Part shown: positions 24,003 to 36,836 of the stretch, piece after piece | Layout: every line of letters begins with the position of its first letter | How positions within the stretch are numbered: position 1 is the first letter of the stretch | Assembly: GCF_040802235.1 (NCBI RefSeq) | Contig: NC_133161.1 | Span: forward strand, 11,797,001 to 11,861,000 | Length of the DNA: 64,000 bases | Reading direction: 5' to 3' | DNA from: Manis javanica | Lineage: Eukaryota > Chordata > Mammalia > Pholidota > Manidae | The notes under the pieces: generated by a model | Databases searched by the model: none | Seen by the model: the letters and a program-made list of their open reading frames with translations, nothing else | What the model was told of the DNA's origin: nothing | Translations under genes and position numbers: made by a program

Positions 24003-24947
24003 CTAGTCCTTGAGGAGTTGAGAGCAGCGTTTCATGACATCTCGAAAGGCCTCTATGAATTTGTCATTCCGGAGGGTGAAGATAAAAGGGTTCAGGAAAG
24101 GGGTCACCACTAAAACCATCAGGGACGCTAACCTGTTGTACTCAGCTGCCTGCGTTTGCTTGGGTTTCACGTAGAGGAACAGGCAGCTGCCACAGCCGAT
24201 CACAACAAAGGTGAAGTGGGAGGCACACGTGGAGAAGGCCTTCCTCCTGCCAGAGACTGAGGGGATCTTGACGATGGTGGAGATGATATAGGTGTAGGAG
24301 ACGATCGTGGGGATCAAAGCACCAATGATAACAAAAACAGCCATTAAAAATAGAATAAACTGTGTGAAATGGCTGTCATCACAGGATAGTTTGAATAGTT
24401 GTCCTCGGTCACAGTAAAAATGGTCTATCACATTTGACTTGCAGAAGGTAAGCTGAATTGTGGCATAGATGGGCCAGATTTGAAAAAGGAACCCAAACAC
24501 CCATGAGGCAATTACCACAAAACAGCACGTGCGGCTGTTCATGATGATGTTGTATCTCAGGGGGTGACAGACAGCCACGTAACGGTCCACAGCCATTGCT
24601 CCCATTAATATAAACTCCGATGTACCCAAAGAAAGGTATAAATACAATTGTGCACCACATGCCGTCAGGGATATTGCCTGCATCCCTGGAAGCAGCAATC
24701 CCCGGAGCATCAAGGGGACAGCAACAGAGGTGATCAGGATCTCAAGGACAGAGAGGTGGCCAAGGAAGAAATACATGGGGGACTGCAGATGTTTACCAAC
24801 ACAGACCATCACAATTATAAGCATATTTCCGATTATTGTAACTGAGTAGAAGAGGAAGAAAGTAGCAAATAAGGTATGATGTAATTCTGGGGAGCCAGGG
24901 AAGCCTAAGAGATAAAATTCAGTGGTGCTAGAATAATTCCTCAACAT
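24003..24947 (-). CDS. OR9A4: Olfactory receptor, family 9 subfamily A (OR9A4-like), copy B
   Basis: An intact 314-residue odorant receptor frame, the paralogue of the gene at 5876-6817. It has NYSS near the N-terminus, GN in TM1, LQSPMYFFLGH after TM1, MAVDRYVAVCHPLRYN at the end of TM3, FYCDRGQL with the loop-2 cysteine, KAFSTCASHFTF in TM6 and NPFIFTLRN in TM7, so all family hallmarks are kept. Its first 50 residues (MLRNYSSTTEFYLLGF...) are closer to my memory of human OR9A4 than those of copy A, and it has the usual length. It differs from copy A mainly at residues 1-50 and in TM4-TM5 and loop 2-3, the regions that include likely ligand-contact positions. Which copy is the true OR9A4 orthologue needs a tree. 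Confidence 0.94.
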   Translation of the reverse strand: MLRNYSSTTEFYLLGFPGSPELHHTLFATFFLFYSVTIIGNMLIIVMVCVGKHLQSPMYFFLGHLSVLEILITSVAVPLMLRGLLLPGMQAISLTACGAQLYLYLSLGTSEFILMGAMAVDRYVAVCHPLRYNIIMNSRTCCFVVIASWVFGFLFQIWPIYATIQLTFCKSNVIDHFYCDRGQLFKLSCDDSHFTQFILFLMAVFVIIGALIPTIVSYTYIISTIVKIPSVSGRRKAFSTCASHFTFVVIGCGSCLFLYVKPKQTQAAEYNRLASLMVLVVTPFLNPFIFTLRNDKFIEAFRDVMKRCSQLLKD

Positions 24948-24977
24948 TTAGTTCTGAGCGCGTGTTCCTTGTGAAAT

Positions 24978-24979
24978 CT
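24978..24979 (-). promoter_or_regulatory. Likely 3' splice acceptor of the OR9A copy B coding exon
   Basis: On the minus strand CTCTCTTTTGCTCTCT is followed by AG, 30 nt before the ATG at 24947. The position matches copy A exactly although the flanking sequence has drifted, which supports its use. Confidence 0.6.
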
Positions 24980-27615
24980 AGAGAGCAAAAGAGAGATCAC
25001 ACTGCTTCTAATCTCAAAAGGAGTGAAATTGTTTTAGGTTGAGAAAATATTCCCCTTATATTCATAGGCTCCACAACATGACTGGAAGGGTCATGCCCTA
25101 CTGTTCCATTTATAAGGTCAGTGCTAATTTTTTAAAGTATATGAATGACATGTGAAGAACACTGAATCTGGCCAAGTCCAGTCCCCAGAGCCACACCACG
25201 GGCAAGACAGCCTCCTTCCCAGCATGTGCCACCAGCACCTCTCAATTCACATCTTTCATCCTGCTTCCACCTGCTCCTTTTTACCACTAACTCTCTTCCA
25301 CTTGCAATGCCCTAACCTTCCTGGTCCACCAAATGTGTTCCGGCCTATGAGTCCTGCTGCAGTATCACATCCTATAGAAAAGTTTTCCAACCTAATCCTA
25401 CCCAGGGCTGATAATGTGTTTCCTTTGTTTCTTTGTGACGAAGGGTTCATTTGCATAAATTCACCTTAAAGCTTTTCCTTTACCTCTGTCATCACTAGTA
25501 TCACTGGTGGGCATGGGTTTGGGGAACGCTTTGAAGATTTTCTTTTAAGATCCTGAAGGCAGGGGTTGAATATTTCTCGGTTTACTGTCAGCTAGTTGCC
25601 TGAGTGAATTACCACTTTCTTCCTCCCTATTCTTGGAAGGGGAAATCTGCCTTGCTTTTCTCCCCAGTGAATGTATCTTCTCATAGGAGACAACTAACCA
25701 GCACCTGGGCTGTCAATCAGGAGCCTCTCTCCCCCAGAGTCTAGTACCCATAACCACCTGACGGACAGGAGGAGGGTGTGCAGGAGGGTATGTGAGGAGC
25801 TTCCATCCTCAACCTCCATCTGCCCTGCATCAGCTTCATGCTAGGACTGGCAGACAAGTGGCTAAAGGTGTAATTTTAATATCCCCTGCCTTCGCAAGAG
25901 CTCAAAACCCAAGATGCAGCAGGGAGGCAAAGCCATCAAATGTGAAGGAGGTCCAGCCCAGACCCAAGGTGCAAGTGGCCACAGTCTTAGTCTAACAGAA
26001 AATGAAGAGTCTCCCCAGAGCCAATGTTTCTTCTACAAGGTTTTCCTCCAAAATCATATGAGAAATTTAAAGATGGGAGTGGGAAAAAAAAGTTCAGCTC
26101 TCACTAACATAAAATAGACCCAAGGACTTGAACCCCATAGGATTTCTGGGTTCTATCCTACTTTGCCTTCAGATATTTCTCCAATGCCCAAGCTCTGAGA
26201 GCCTTTTCCCATCATCCTTTCTAAGAGAACACATTCCACCCTTTACTCTCAATCACCTCACCAGAATCTATTTATCTTTGCTCTCCTCACCTAAAACCAT
26301 ATTTTCACATTTTGTTTATTTTCTGTCTCCTATTTTATAGTGTAAACTTTGTCACACTTGCTTACTGATAGCCAATGAATATTTTTGAGTGAATCAATCA
26401 GTCAGTCAATTAAAAGATTAATCTATGAACAAAGCTTTTCCTGGCTGTGGCCAATTTTGAGGTAAACTCTGCCTTCTGTCCCTTCAGTCTTCACAGGAAC
26501 ACTGCCCTGTTGACATGCAGTCCTCTCACTGGAGATCCCTTATGAAATGGTAATTGGGTAACAAGGATCAAGGATAGAGTTGTCAGGAGAGCTCAGTAGC
26601 CTGCTGCCATGATTTCTGTTTATCCAGGATCAGATGAAAAGAAAGATGAAAGGAGGGTCCTGACAAGAGCAGGGAACTTGCCTGCGCCCAGCATTGTGTC
26701 AGAGACAAGCTGAATCTGCTCTCCTCTGTGCAGCGGCCCATCTGCTCTGCTCACTCTTCAGCCTGCTCACCAGCAGGGCCCAGAACTTACCATTCCTATC
26801 CCCTCTATCCTGTCCTTCACAGAGGGAAACTACTGAAAGACACTCACCTCCAGAGACAGAGACAGAACTAGAAAGTTCTATGGCTCTCCAGGTATCATCC
26901 CAGGCCACCTCTTTCCTGTCTAATGCTGGGCATGCTGTGCGGCCCAAAGGAGGCTGCTGCTATCTTCGCCCTCAGTGACAGAGAAAGCTGTCTTCATGCT
27001 AACACTATGGGAAAAGTCCAGTAATAATAGTGCTATGGGAAGTAAAATTGTCTCTGACTTTCTCCTCCTTTCTTTCTTTCCCCAGTGTGTCCCCAAAGAG
27101 ACTTATACACTTAGGAACTTAATCTGTCCAAGTTCAGAGAAACCCTAGGGATACAGTCAAGGGAAAGCCAAAAGAACTTTCAGCTCTTCTCTCCTGAGGC
27201 TAATCAAATTTTAGAACTTGCTAAAGTTTTTTAATGGCCAAATTGAAATCTCCCTTTTCAGGAGTTTCTCAGTACCCAGGCTGCCTTCTTCCCAGGCCCC
27301 ACATGCTGAATATACCACAAAAATATTCAAACCAGCCCCCAGCTCTCTTCTGTGTATCTTCCTAATTGCATTTACACCTACATAGCCTAAAATACCCAGA
27401 TACCCTCAAGCAGAAAGACACCACAGGCAATTTCAAGATATACATCAAAACCCCATAAGCCAGGGATAGGCACCACCAAGCTCCTGTCTCTCCATAGAAA
27501 CATCAAAAAACAAGCAGAAACTGTTAGAATTAACTGTTTCAGAACACTGGAAAATATTCAAAGATTTATAGCAACCACAGAAACACTGATTGAAGAAAAA
27601 GACAACTTAAAAATG
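24980..27615. other. Upstream flank of OR9A copy B, no gene recognised
   Basis: Aligns with the flank of copy A until about 27.49 kb, with many changes. Open frames (for example 26694-26978) are not kept in the other copy. The last 120 bp before the L1 are unassigned. Confidence 0.5.
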
Positions 27616-28441
27616 TTAGGGAGATGCTCAGCAAGATGGCGCCATGAGTAGGAAAGTGGAAATCTCCTCCTAAAACCATATATATTTTTGAAAATACAAC
27701 AAATACAACTATTCCTAAAAGAGAGACCAGACGATACAGTACAATAGCCAGGCTACATCTATACCTGCAAGAACCCAGCGCCTCGCGAAGGGGGTTAGAT
27801 ACAAGCCGTGGCCCAGCAGGACCCAAGCGCCCCTCACCCCAGCTCCCGGTGGGAGGAGAGGAGTCGGGGCGGGGAGGGAGAGGGAGCCCAGGACTGCTAA
27901 ACACCCAACCCCAGCCATCTGCATCAGAAGCACAGACACACAGTGCTTGGTGTGCTGGACACTAGGGAAACAGGACAGTAAAACCTGTGAGCGGGTCCCT
28001 GCAGCCGATGCCCCTGGGGCAAAAGAAAAGCGAGTGCTTTTTGAAAGTCTTAAAGGGACAGGAGCCTCACAGCTGGACAGAAGCGTCCCAGCACACTCAG
28101 CCCAGCAGCTGGGAATCTCAGGGAACTCTGGGAGTCCTACCCCCTGAATGGCAGTGCAGCTCTGAGGCCCCTCACAGCAATAAACAGCCTCCCACCCTTT
28201 CCCCCTCTGGCACCGGCCTGCCATAGCGGAGCAGCAGCCTGAGGCTGGCCACGCCCACAGCAGCCATGCAGAGCCACCTCCGCCACTGCAGGGCCAGACT
28301 TAGAGGCCCCATCGGTGCACAGCTGCCCAGCACAAGCCGCTGGGATCGCTGTTCTCACAGGAAAGGAAGGCGACCGGCAAACAGGAACAGACTTTGTTTC
28401 CCAGCTGACACAGATGTCAACTACCCACAATGAACTCTATT

Positions 28442-29182
28442 GCCATGAAAAGGCAGAAGAATTTGATCTAAACCAAAATCACAGACACAGCCCCTGAGAA
28501 GGAGCCTGGGGAGATAGACTTAACCAATCTTCCTGAAAAAGAATTCAAAATAAAGGTCATAACCATGCTGATGGAGCTGCAGAAAAAAATGCAAGAGCTA
28601 ACGGATAAAGTTGGGAGGGAAAATACACAAATAAAACAATCTCTGGAAGGACTTAAAAGCAGAATGGATGAGATGCAAGAGGCTGTTAATGGAATAGAAA
28701 TCAGAGAACAGGAATGCATAGAAGCTGATGCAGAGAGAGATAAAAGGATCTCCAGGAATGAAACAATATTAAGAGAACACTGTGACCAATCAAAATGGAA
28801 CAATATCCACATTATAGGGGTACCAGAAGAAGACAGAGAAAAAGGGATAGGAAGTGTATTTGAAGAAATAATTGCAGAAAACGTCCCCAAACTGGGGGAG
28901 GAAATAGTCAATCAGACCACAGAAGCCCACAGAACTCCCAACAGAAGGGACTCAAGGAGGACAACACCAAGATTCATAATAATTAAAATGGCAAAGATCA
29001 AGGACAAGGACAGAATATTAAAGGCAGCCAGAGAAAGAAAAAATGTCACCTACAAAGGAAAACCCATCAGGCTATCATCAGACTTCTCAGCAGAAACCTT
29101 ACAGGCCAGAAGAGAATGGCATGATATATTTAATGCAATGAAACAGAAGGACCTTGAACCAAGGATACTGTATACAGCATGA
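28442..29182 (+). pseudogene. LINE-1 ORF1 (broken), copy 1
   Basis: Reads MKRQKNLI from 28445 and then meets a stop; the downstream frame from 28565 is open for 205 codons to 29182. It covers part of the coiled coil (MLMELQKKMQELTDKVGREN...), the RRM (NIHIIGVPEEDREKG) and the C-terminal domain (TPRFIIIKMAKIKDKDRILKAARE), the parts of the RNA-binding chaperone that coats L1 RNA. The early stop means no full ORF1p can be made. Confidence 0.85.
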
Positions 29183-29574
29183 TTATCATTTAAATATGAA
29201 GGAGGGATTAAACAATTCCCAGACAAGCAAAAGTTGAGGGAATTTGCCTCCCATAAACCACCTCTACAGGGTATTTTAGAGGGACTGCTCTAGATGGGAG
29301 CACTCCTAAGGCTAAATAGATGTCACCAGAGAAAATAAAATCACAGCAAAGAAAGCAGACCAACCAAATACTAACTAAAAGCAAAAATAAAATCAACTAC
29401 CCACAAAAGCAGTCAAAGGAAACACAAAAGAGCATAGAATAAAACACCCAACATATAAAGAATGGAGGAGGAGGAATAAGAAGGGAAAGAAATAAAGAAT
29501 CATCAGACTGTGTTTATAAGAGCTCAACAAGTTAAGTTAGACAGTAAGATAGCAAAGAAGGTAATCTTGAACCT

Positions 29575-31667
29575 TTGGTAACCAGGAATCTAAAGCCTGC
29601 AATGGCAATAAGTACATATCTTTCAATAATCACCCTAAATGTAAATGGACTAAATGTACCAATCAAAAGACACAGAGTAACAGAATGGACAAAAAAGCAA
29701 GACCCATCTATATGCTGCTTACAAGAGACTCACCTCAAACCCAAAAACACCCACAGACTAAAAGTCAAGGGATGGAAAAAGATATTTCATGCAAACAACA
29801 GGGAGAAAAAAGCAGGTGTTGCAGTACTAATATCAGACAAAATAGATTTCAAAACAAAGAAAGTAACAAGAGATAAAGAAGGACATTACATAATGATAAA
29901 GGGCGCAGTCCAACAAGAGGATATAACCATTATAAATATATATGCACCCAATACAGGAGCACCAACATACGTGAAACAAATACTAACAGAATTAAAGGAG
30001 GAAATAGAATGCAATGCACTCATTTAAGAGATTTCAACACACCTCACTCCAAAGGACAGATCCACTGGACAGAAAATAAGTAAGGACATGGAAGCACTGA
30101 AGAACACAGTAGAGCAGATGGACCTAATAGACATCTACAGAACTCTACATCCAAAAGCAACAGGATACACATTCTTCTCAAGTGCACATGGAACACTCTC
30201 GAGAATAGACCACATACTAGCCCACAAAAAGAGCCTCAGCAAAATCCAAAATATTGAAATTCTACCAATCAACTTCTCAGACCACAAAGGTATAAAACTA
30301 GAAATAAATTATACAAAGAAAGCAAAAAGGCTCACAAACACATGGAGGCTTAACAACATGCTCCTAAATAATCAATGGATCAATGACCAAATTAAAATAG
30401 AGATCAAGCAATATATGGAAACAAATGACAACAACACCACAAAGCCCCAACTTCTGTGGGACGCAGTGAAAGCAGTCTTAAGAGGAAAGTATACAGCAAT
30501 TCAGGCATATTTAAAGAAGAAAGAACAATCCCAAATGAATAGTCTAACATTACAATTATCGAAATTGGAAAAAGAAGAACAAATGAGGCCCAAAGTCAGC
30601 AGAAGGAGGGACATAATAAAGATCAGAGAAGAAATAAATAAAACTGAGAAGAATAAAACAATAGAAAAAAATCAATGAAACCAAGAGCTGGTTCTTTGAG
30701 AAAATAAACAAAATAGATAAGCCTCTAGCCAGACTTATTAAGAGAAAAAGAGAATCAACACACATCAAAAGAATCAGAAACGAGAAAGGAAAAATCGTGA
30801 TGGATCCCACAGAAATACAAAGAATTATTAGAGAATACTATGAAAACCTATATGCCAACAAGCTGGAAAACCTAGAAGAAATGGACAACTTCCTAGAAAA
30901 ATACAACCTTCCAAGACTGACCAAGGAAGAAACACAAAATCTAAACAGACCAATTACCGGCAAAGAAATTGAAGCAGTAATCAAAAAACTACCCAACAAC
31001 AAAACCCCTGGCCAGACAGATTTACCGCGGAATTTTATCAGACATACAGAGAAGACATAATACCCCATCTCCTTAAAGTTTTCCAAAAAATAGAAGAGGA
31101 GGGAATACTCCCAACCTTGTTCTATGAAGCCAACATCACCCTAATACCAAAACCAGGCAAAGACCCCACCAAAAAAGAAAATTACAGACCAATATCCCTG
31201 ATGAATGTAGATGCAAAAATACTGAACAAAATATTAGCAAACCGAATTCAAAAATACATCAAGAGGATCATACAACATGACCAAGTGGGATTCATCTCAG
31301 GAATGCAAGGATGGTACAACATTTGGAAATCCATCAACATCATCCACCACATAAACAAAAAGAAGGACAAAAACCACATGATCATCTCCATAGATGCTGA
31401 AAAAGCATTAGACAAAATTCAACATCCATTCATGATAAAAACTCTCAACAAAATGGGTATAGACGGCAAGTACCTCAACATAATAAAGGCCATATATGAT
31501 AAACCCACAGCCAACATAATACTGAACAGCGAGAGGCTGAAAGCTTTTCCTCTGAGATCAGGAACAAGACAGGGATGCCCACTCTCCCCACTGTTATTCA
31601 ACATAGTACTGGAGGTTCTAGCCACGGCAATTAGACAAAACAAAGAAATACAAGGAATCCAGATTGG
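29575..31667 (+). pseudogene. LINE-1 ORF2 (broken and 3' truncated), copy 1
   Basis: The endonuclease domain starts at ISTYLSIITLNVNGLNVPIK, includes CCLQETHLK and INIYAPNTG, and runs out of frame near 30026; the next frame holds SRIDHILAHKKSLSKI and the NFSDHKG endonuclease box. The reverse-transcriptase part has [20 protein letters not shown] and [12 protein letters not shown]. The FADD motif, thumb and cysteine-rich end are missing because the element stops at 31667. At least three frame interruptions are present before that. Confidence 0.88.
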
Positions 31668-31819
31668 TAAAGGCCTCCTCCTCATTCAGGACTTCTTTTT
31701 ATTAAGAGTGGACTGCAGAGGGAAACTGATGGAATGTACCACGGATTAAACAGATTAAACACAGATCTCTGACAGATGATAAACGATCAGGGGTGGTTGG
31801 TGAGAAGGCACCCCGTACA

Positions 31820-32000
31820 TCAAACAAGATCTGAATCCAAGCTCTGCCATCACCAAATCTGTGACCTTGGACTATTAGCTGATACCTTCAATTTTGGTTT
31901 CCTCATTTATAAGATATAAATCTTAATAAAACTTATCTATATGATGTATGATGGTGATTATAAAATATGTATAGGATGCTTAGTGCCTGGGATGTAAGTA
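31820..32000 (+). mobile_element. MIR SINE
   Basis: 'tctgtgaccttggactatta' and 'ggtttcctcatttataagat' are the conserved core and tail of a mammalian-wide interspersed repeat, followed by 'gtataggatgcttagtgcct'. It is ancient. Confidence 0.75.
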
Positions 32001-32425
32001 TTCAAAATGGTAATTATTGTTGTGTTAATTGATAAAAAATATCTCTCCCATTAAGTACAGGGAAAATGTGATTTTCATCAATTTGCAAATTAAGATTCAA
32101 AGAAGTTAAAGGATTTATCCATAACCTATAATGAATGGCAGAACCCTGAAACATAGATCTCTGCATCCTAGCCCCTGAAATATATGCCAATGTGATACAT
32201 GTAATACCTTGATTTGGGATTCGATTCCCAAAGGCCTAAAGGAGATCACCTCTTCTACTCTAGAGAGCCAATACTGTTGCCCTGCCCCATTTCTAACTTT
32301 AAACATGTGTTTAGAAATCTGGTACTGGGCCTACAAGTTGATTCCTTCCCCTAATTCCTCAGAGATTCTGAAGATGTGAATATATCCAAGAACACAATTA
32401 ACTCTTCTTTTTGACAGTCACTCAC

Positions 32426-32676
32426 CAAGAAAGTCTTTATTCTCTAACCAGGTGTAAGTCAAGCAATCTTTAATTTCATTGTTCTTGTTAGTAGGTAATT
32501 GAAAAATCTCAGTGAAGAAGAAAGTGAGAGGTACGGACAACTTTATCAGCATAAGGTCATTTTTAGGAGAAGTGACAGTGAGGTTTGGATGAATGATGAT
32601 CTTCTCATAAGGTAGAATCTTACCATTAAAGTTTTGAAAATTTGGGGAACCACCATGAAAGATGACCTGGAGATCT
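32426..32676 (-). CDS. Trypsin-like gene, exon 3
   Basis: Acceptor CATTTTCCAG at 32678-32677 and donor GTGAGT from 32425. Joined to exon 2 it reads P-DLQVIFHGGSPNFQNFNG, then KILPYEKIIIHPNLTVTSPK, then NDLMLIKLSVPLTFFFTEIF, ending KDFLG in the same phase as PRSS37 exon 3. Catalytic Asp present in NDLMLIKL. A potential N-glycosylation site lies at NLT. Confidence 0.85.
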
Positions 32677-33829
32677 CTGGAAAATGAAGGAGAGAAAAAA
32701 GACTGATACTATCTCACATATCACAGGGCTAATTATATACACAATTTCCTTCTGTCATAACCCATTTAACCCACCCCTCTCATTGCTGCCCATTTGACCC
32801 TTTATAGCTGCCACATGTGGTCACACAGGTTGTGCACTACACAACTCAATGGGTTACCGTTCACATAGACCATTATGTGAATGGTGCCGCCAGGAGTTAA
32901 GCGGTACAATGGCTTGGGCTTTGCTTTTAGCACAATTCCAGGGAGTAGCTCCAATTCAAGACCTACAGACAGATGAAAGACATATGCAAATGGATAGTCA
33001 AGGCTTCTATAAAAATAGTAGACTCTGCCTGGGAGGCTCCCTCGAGAGCTGGGGAAGAACAGGAAGTAGGAGTTGTATAAAGAAAGTGAGTAACAGCTTA
33101 AAGAGTTGAAATATTTTAAAGCTAGGGAGGATGATCTGAATGTACTATGCTCTACTCATCTCTATCAAAACTTTGCTAGAATAACAGGGTTTTCTGGTGG
33201 TCCCTTAGGAGAACAGGAATAAAAATTCCTGGAGGTTCCACTGAGATCCATTCACAAGCATCGTTCAAGACCCTCAATTCAGAAGAGAGCACTCCCACTG
33301 TGGCGACCCTCCAACCACAACAGTGAGAGAAGTACACTCTGATGAACTCTGGACAAGAGCAAGATTGTTCATTTGAGAGATGCATCAGAACAAAAAGGGG
33401 AGAAACCCTCAGGATGAGACTCTTTCTTACTTGTCTGTCTAAATGAGAGATCAACTTAATAACTCCATTCCCATACCTTGGGGATTAATAAGGACTGGTG
33501 TTTTAATTATATAACTTGATGGAATTGTTAGGCCCAATTTATTGCTTAAATGAGCTACAATAACTCTCCTGTGTGTCTCTGTCTGTCACATTGGCTTTTT
33601 CTAAGATCAATCTCCTTTTTGCAAAGGGAGTCATTTGTGTTTACAGTGTTAAGTAACTATCTGAAACTAGTCCCCTCTTATATTTTCTTTTTTCCTTCCT
33701 CTATTTCTCTTTTTCCTTTCTTATAAAAAACTAGTTTAATTTATCACAAAATATGTTTATAAGTCAATAGAGAAGTTTATACTGAATAGAGTTCACGATA
33801 AATAGAAGACTCTCAGAAAAACATATGGT

Positions 33830-36610
33830 GAGTGAATCTTAGCTTAAAACAACCCTATGTCATGTAAAACTAGACTGGAAAAACAAGAGAATAGCAGTTG
33901 CCTCTTAGTAATATGAATGGAATATAACTAATAAGGGGCATAAAGAAGACATTAGAATATTGTTCAACTTCAGACTTTGTAACATTAAACATCCACATTA
34001 AAATTTATAAGGTAATGGCTAAAAGAATAGAAATACTGTGTGTTTATTTCACAACAAAACAGAAGGAAAAATTAAATTTAAAAATTATCTAAAATGTTAA
34101 TCTAATCAAAGACAAAGCTCTTTTTAAGCAAGCATTAAGAAATAGTCAAAATTCAAAATATGGAACAAGTTCAAATATAGTGATAATCAAAATAAATACA
34201 AATGGCCTAACCCTTACCAGTTAAGAAATTGTAATACTGTAGTTTTAAAATCCTGCCATATGTAAATTAAGAGACATGCTTAAATCAAAAGGATACAGAC
34301 ACATGGAAAAGAAAAGATGTAAAATGATATACCAGGACACTACTAACCAAAACAAAACTAGGGTTGATATATTAATATCTAACAAAATAGGCTTTAAGAC
34401 AAAAACTGTTACCTACATGAGAGAAAGTAATGCCACATAACAATAGGTTTGATTTATCAGGAATTTCAAAAGTACCTAAATTTATAAATGTACTTAAATT
34501 TGTGGATACCTAATAAAATAGAAAAAATATTTTAAAAATGAAAAGTAGTAAATTTATAGCTCTACTTTGACTAATCTAATATAGAATATTTCAACACAAT
34601 TCTCTCAATTACTGATATCAAGCAAAAAAACACTTGAATTATACAATTTAAGATTTGTATTACAATGAAGATTTTAATTACACAATTTAAAAATTTGACA
34701 TATTGAAATATACAGAACCTTCCATCCTAAAATTAGAGAGTACACATTCTTTCAAGCATACAAGATTTATAAAAATTGACTCCATATGGGTCCAAAAAGC
34801 AAGTCTCAATTATTTTAAAGGAATCAGTATCATATAGATCACATTCTCTGACCACAAAACCAATTAGAATTCAAAAGATTATTTTTAATTTAGGAAGTTA
34901 ATCCCCAAAATTTACCCCCCAAAATTCTGAACTTATGAGTTAAAGATTTAATCATGTGGAAATGTTTTAAATTATTTAAAATTTAAAAAATAATAAAATT
35001 GTCAAATATAAAAGATGGTGGATAGAAAACCCGAAGGAACACATATACAGATTACTAGAAATAGTAAAAAAGTAAAGCAAAGCAACAAGCTATTAGATCA
35101 ATTTATGAATACCAAAGGTACTTCCAACATCACCAATAAACAGAAAATGTAATTTTATGGAAGTACATCAATTAAAATGAAAGAAAAATATAAGGCACTT
35201 TAGGAATAAATATAGAAAGACATGTGCAGAACATGTATGCAGTTAATACAAAACTCTTGAAGTGCATCAAAGGGAAATCTAAATAAATGAAGAGATATCC
35301 CAGATCTATGGCTAGGGATAATATCAGAAAAATATCAATTCTTCCCAACGGATATAAACAATCAAAGCAATTCCAAATAAATCCCAACAGAATTTTTCAT
35401 AGAACTTGAAAAATTAGTTTTAAAATTTATTTAAACGAATACCCTAGGTGTTCCTGATGAAGAATAAGATGGCTGGCCCAACCTATTAGACATCACAAGT
35501 TGTAATAAAGTCATAATTATTACGTGGTATTGGTCCACAATAAATAAACCAATGGAACAGCACAGAGAGCCCAGAAACAGACCTAGCCACAGATGGAACT
35601 TAGATATATGACAGAAGTGGTGCGGCAGATCATGGGAAAAAGGAAACCATTAGATAAATGACATTTGGATATTTAGCTTGCTATATTAAAAAAAGAAATT
35701 GAACTCCTACTTCACATCATTCACAAAAAATAAATTCCAAATGACATAAATATTTAAATGTGAAAAACAAACCTTTAACATTTGTAGAGGTAAATTTAAA
35801 GAAGTATCTTTCCAATCTTGAAGTCATAAAGGATATTTTCAACTAGACATAATACCCAACAACCATAAAAAAAATTTATAATTCAAGTGTTAAAATGAAT
35901 TATGTTGGAGTGTTAAATTGAATTATGTTGAAGTAAAGAGCTCTTATTCATTAAAATATACCATAAAGACAAGATCAAGCCACAAGTTAGAAGATATTTT
36001 CAACATACATAACTGACAAAACAGTAACATCTAGAGTACTTACAGAAGTCCTAAAAAGCAATGTTTTAAAAAATTCAATAAGCAAAATGCTTACAAGACA
36101 TGAAAGGGTATTTCCCAAAATAAGCATTATTGGCAGAAAGAGGAGGAGGAGGAAAACAGGTGCTAATTATACTACTAAAAAAGGTAATAAAATTAAGAGC
36201 ATAGTAAGATATTTGACACTTAATCAGCAAAAAACTTCGACAATACCCACTGTCGGAAGAATACTTACAAATTGCTGGAGGATGTATAAAAGTGAACAGT
36301 TGCATCCTCTATGAACCAGCAATTGTACTCTTAATCATATACTCTAGAGTTATATACCAAGAAGTATACTTAGATATATACCAATATGTAACCCACAAAT
36401 ATATGCATACACCAACATATATAAATATTGCACATATATACACAAGAATACTTTCCAAGGTACAAGGTGCAAATATGTTTACAGTCACACTGTTCAAAAC
36501 AGCACTAAGCTTGAAATAGTAAAACCTCAAATGTCTGTCAAAAAAATAAGCAAATTGTGTGATATTCACACTGAAAATATTATACAGCAATAAAACTGAA
36601 ATGTCATCCT
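33830..36610 (+). mobile_element. Ancient LINE-1, ORF2 to near 3' end, degraded
   Basis: Recognisable at 'atatctaacaaaataggctt' (about 34375, endonuclease region), 'cagaacctcccatcct'-like text near 34715, 'gggataatatcagaaaaata' near 35315, 'cagacctagccacagatgga' near 35579 and 'aaccagcaattgtactctta' near 36315. It is sense to the window, antisense to the protease-like gene, and fills most of its intron 2. Old, with many gaps. Confidence 0.75.
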
Positions 36611-36659
36611 ATACCTAATTCTACAGATGAATCTTAAAAACATTAAGAATGATTTGCAG

Positions 36660-36836
36660 GAATATATATATATATATATATCTGTAAAATATGTGTATGT
36701 ATACATATATATATATATGTAAGATATATATAATATATAACATATCATATATGTATATTAAATATAATATATTTGATGTACAATATTATATCTTACACAT
36801 ATATATATATATATATTTATGTAAGATATAATATAT
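36660..36836. repeat. AT-rich simple repeat, palindromic
   Basis: Alternating (AT)n blocks at 36662-36680, 36706-36718 and 36798-36816, with imperfect copies of taagatatataatatat between them. Because each block is its own reverse complement the region can fold into large hairpins. It follows the 3' side of the old L1 directly. Confidence 0.9.

Larger units (their letters stand above)
22911..27490. repeat. Segmental duplication, copy B (OR9A unit)
   Basis: Same-orientation partner of 4785-9400, with the same order: 3' flank, OR9A gene, splice acceptor, long diverged upstream flank. About 13.5 kb of mostly repeat sequence separates the copies. The right end is lost in diverged sequence shortly before the LINE-1 at 27.6 kb. 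Confidence 0.85.
27618..31667 (+). mobile_element. LINE-1 with complete 5' end, 3' truncated (copy 1)
   Basis: Begins at the L1 5' end (ggagatgctcagcaagatgg) with a G+C-rich 5' UTR of about 800 bp, then ORF1 and most of ORF2. The homology stops abruptly inside the reverse transcriptase, after a stretch equal to [14 protein letters not shown], just before the FADD catalytic box; there is no 3' UTR or poly(A). Most L1 copies lose the 5' end, so this shape is unusual and suggests a later deletion or rearrangement at 31667. ORF1 has an early stop and ORF2 several frame breaks, so it is dead. Sequence is close to the copy at 47-53 kb. Confidence 0.92.

Noticed and set aside
28442-31667. Functional reverse transcriptase gene
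   Set aside because: It is a LINE-1 with several frame breaks and a missing 3' half of ORF2.
31668-31830. Possible last exon and AATAAA of the minus-strand trypsin-like gene right of the L1 end
   Set aside because: The minus strand does contain an AATAAA, but all frames lack the W-I or GDSGGP-type ending of a trypsin exon 5.
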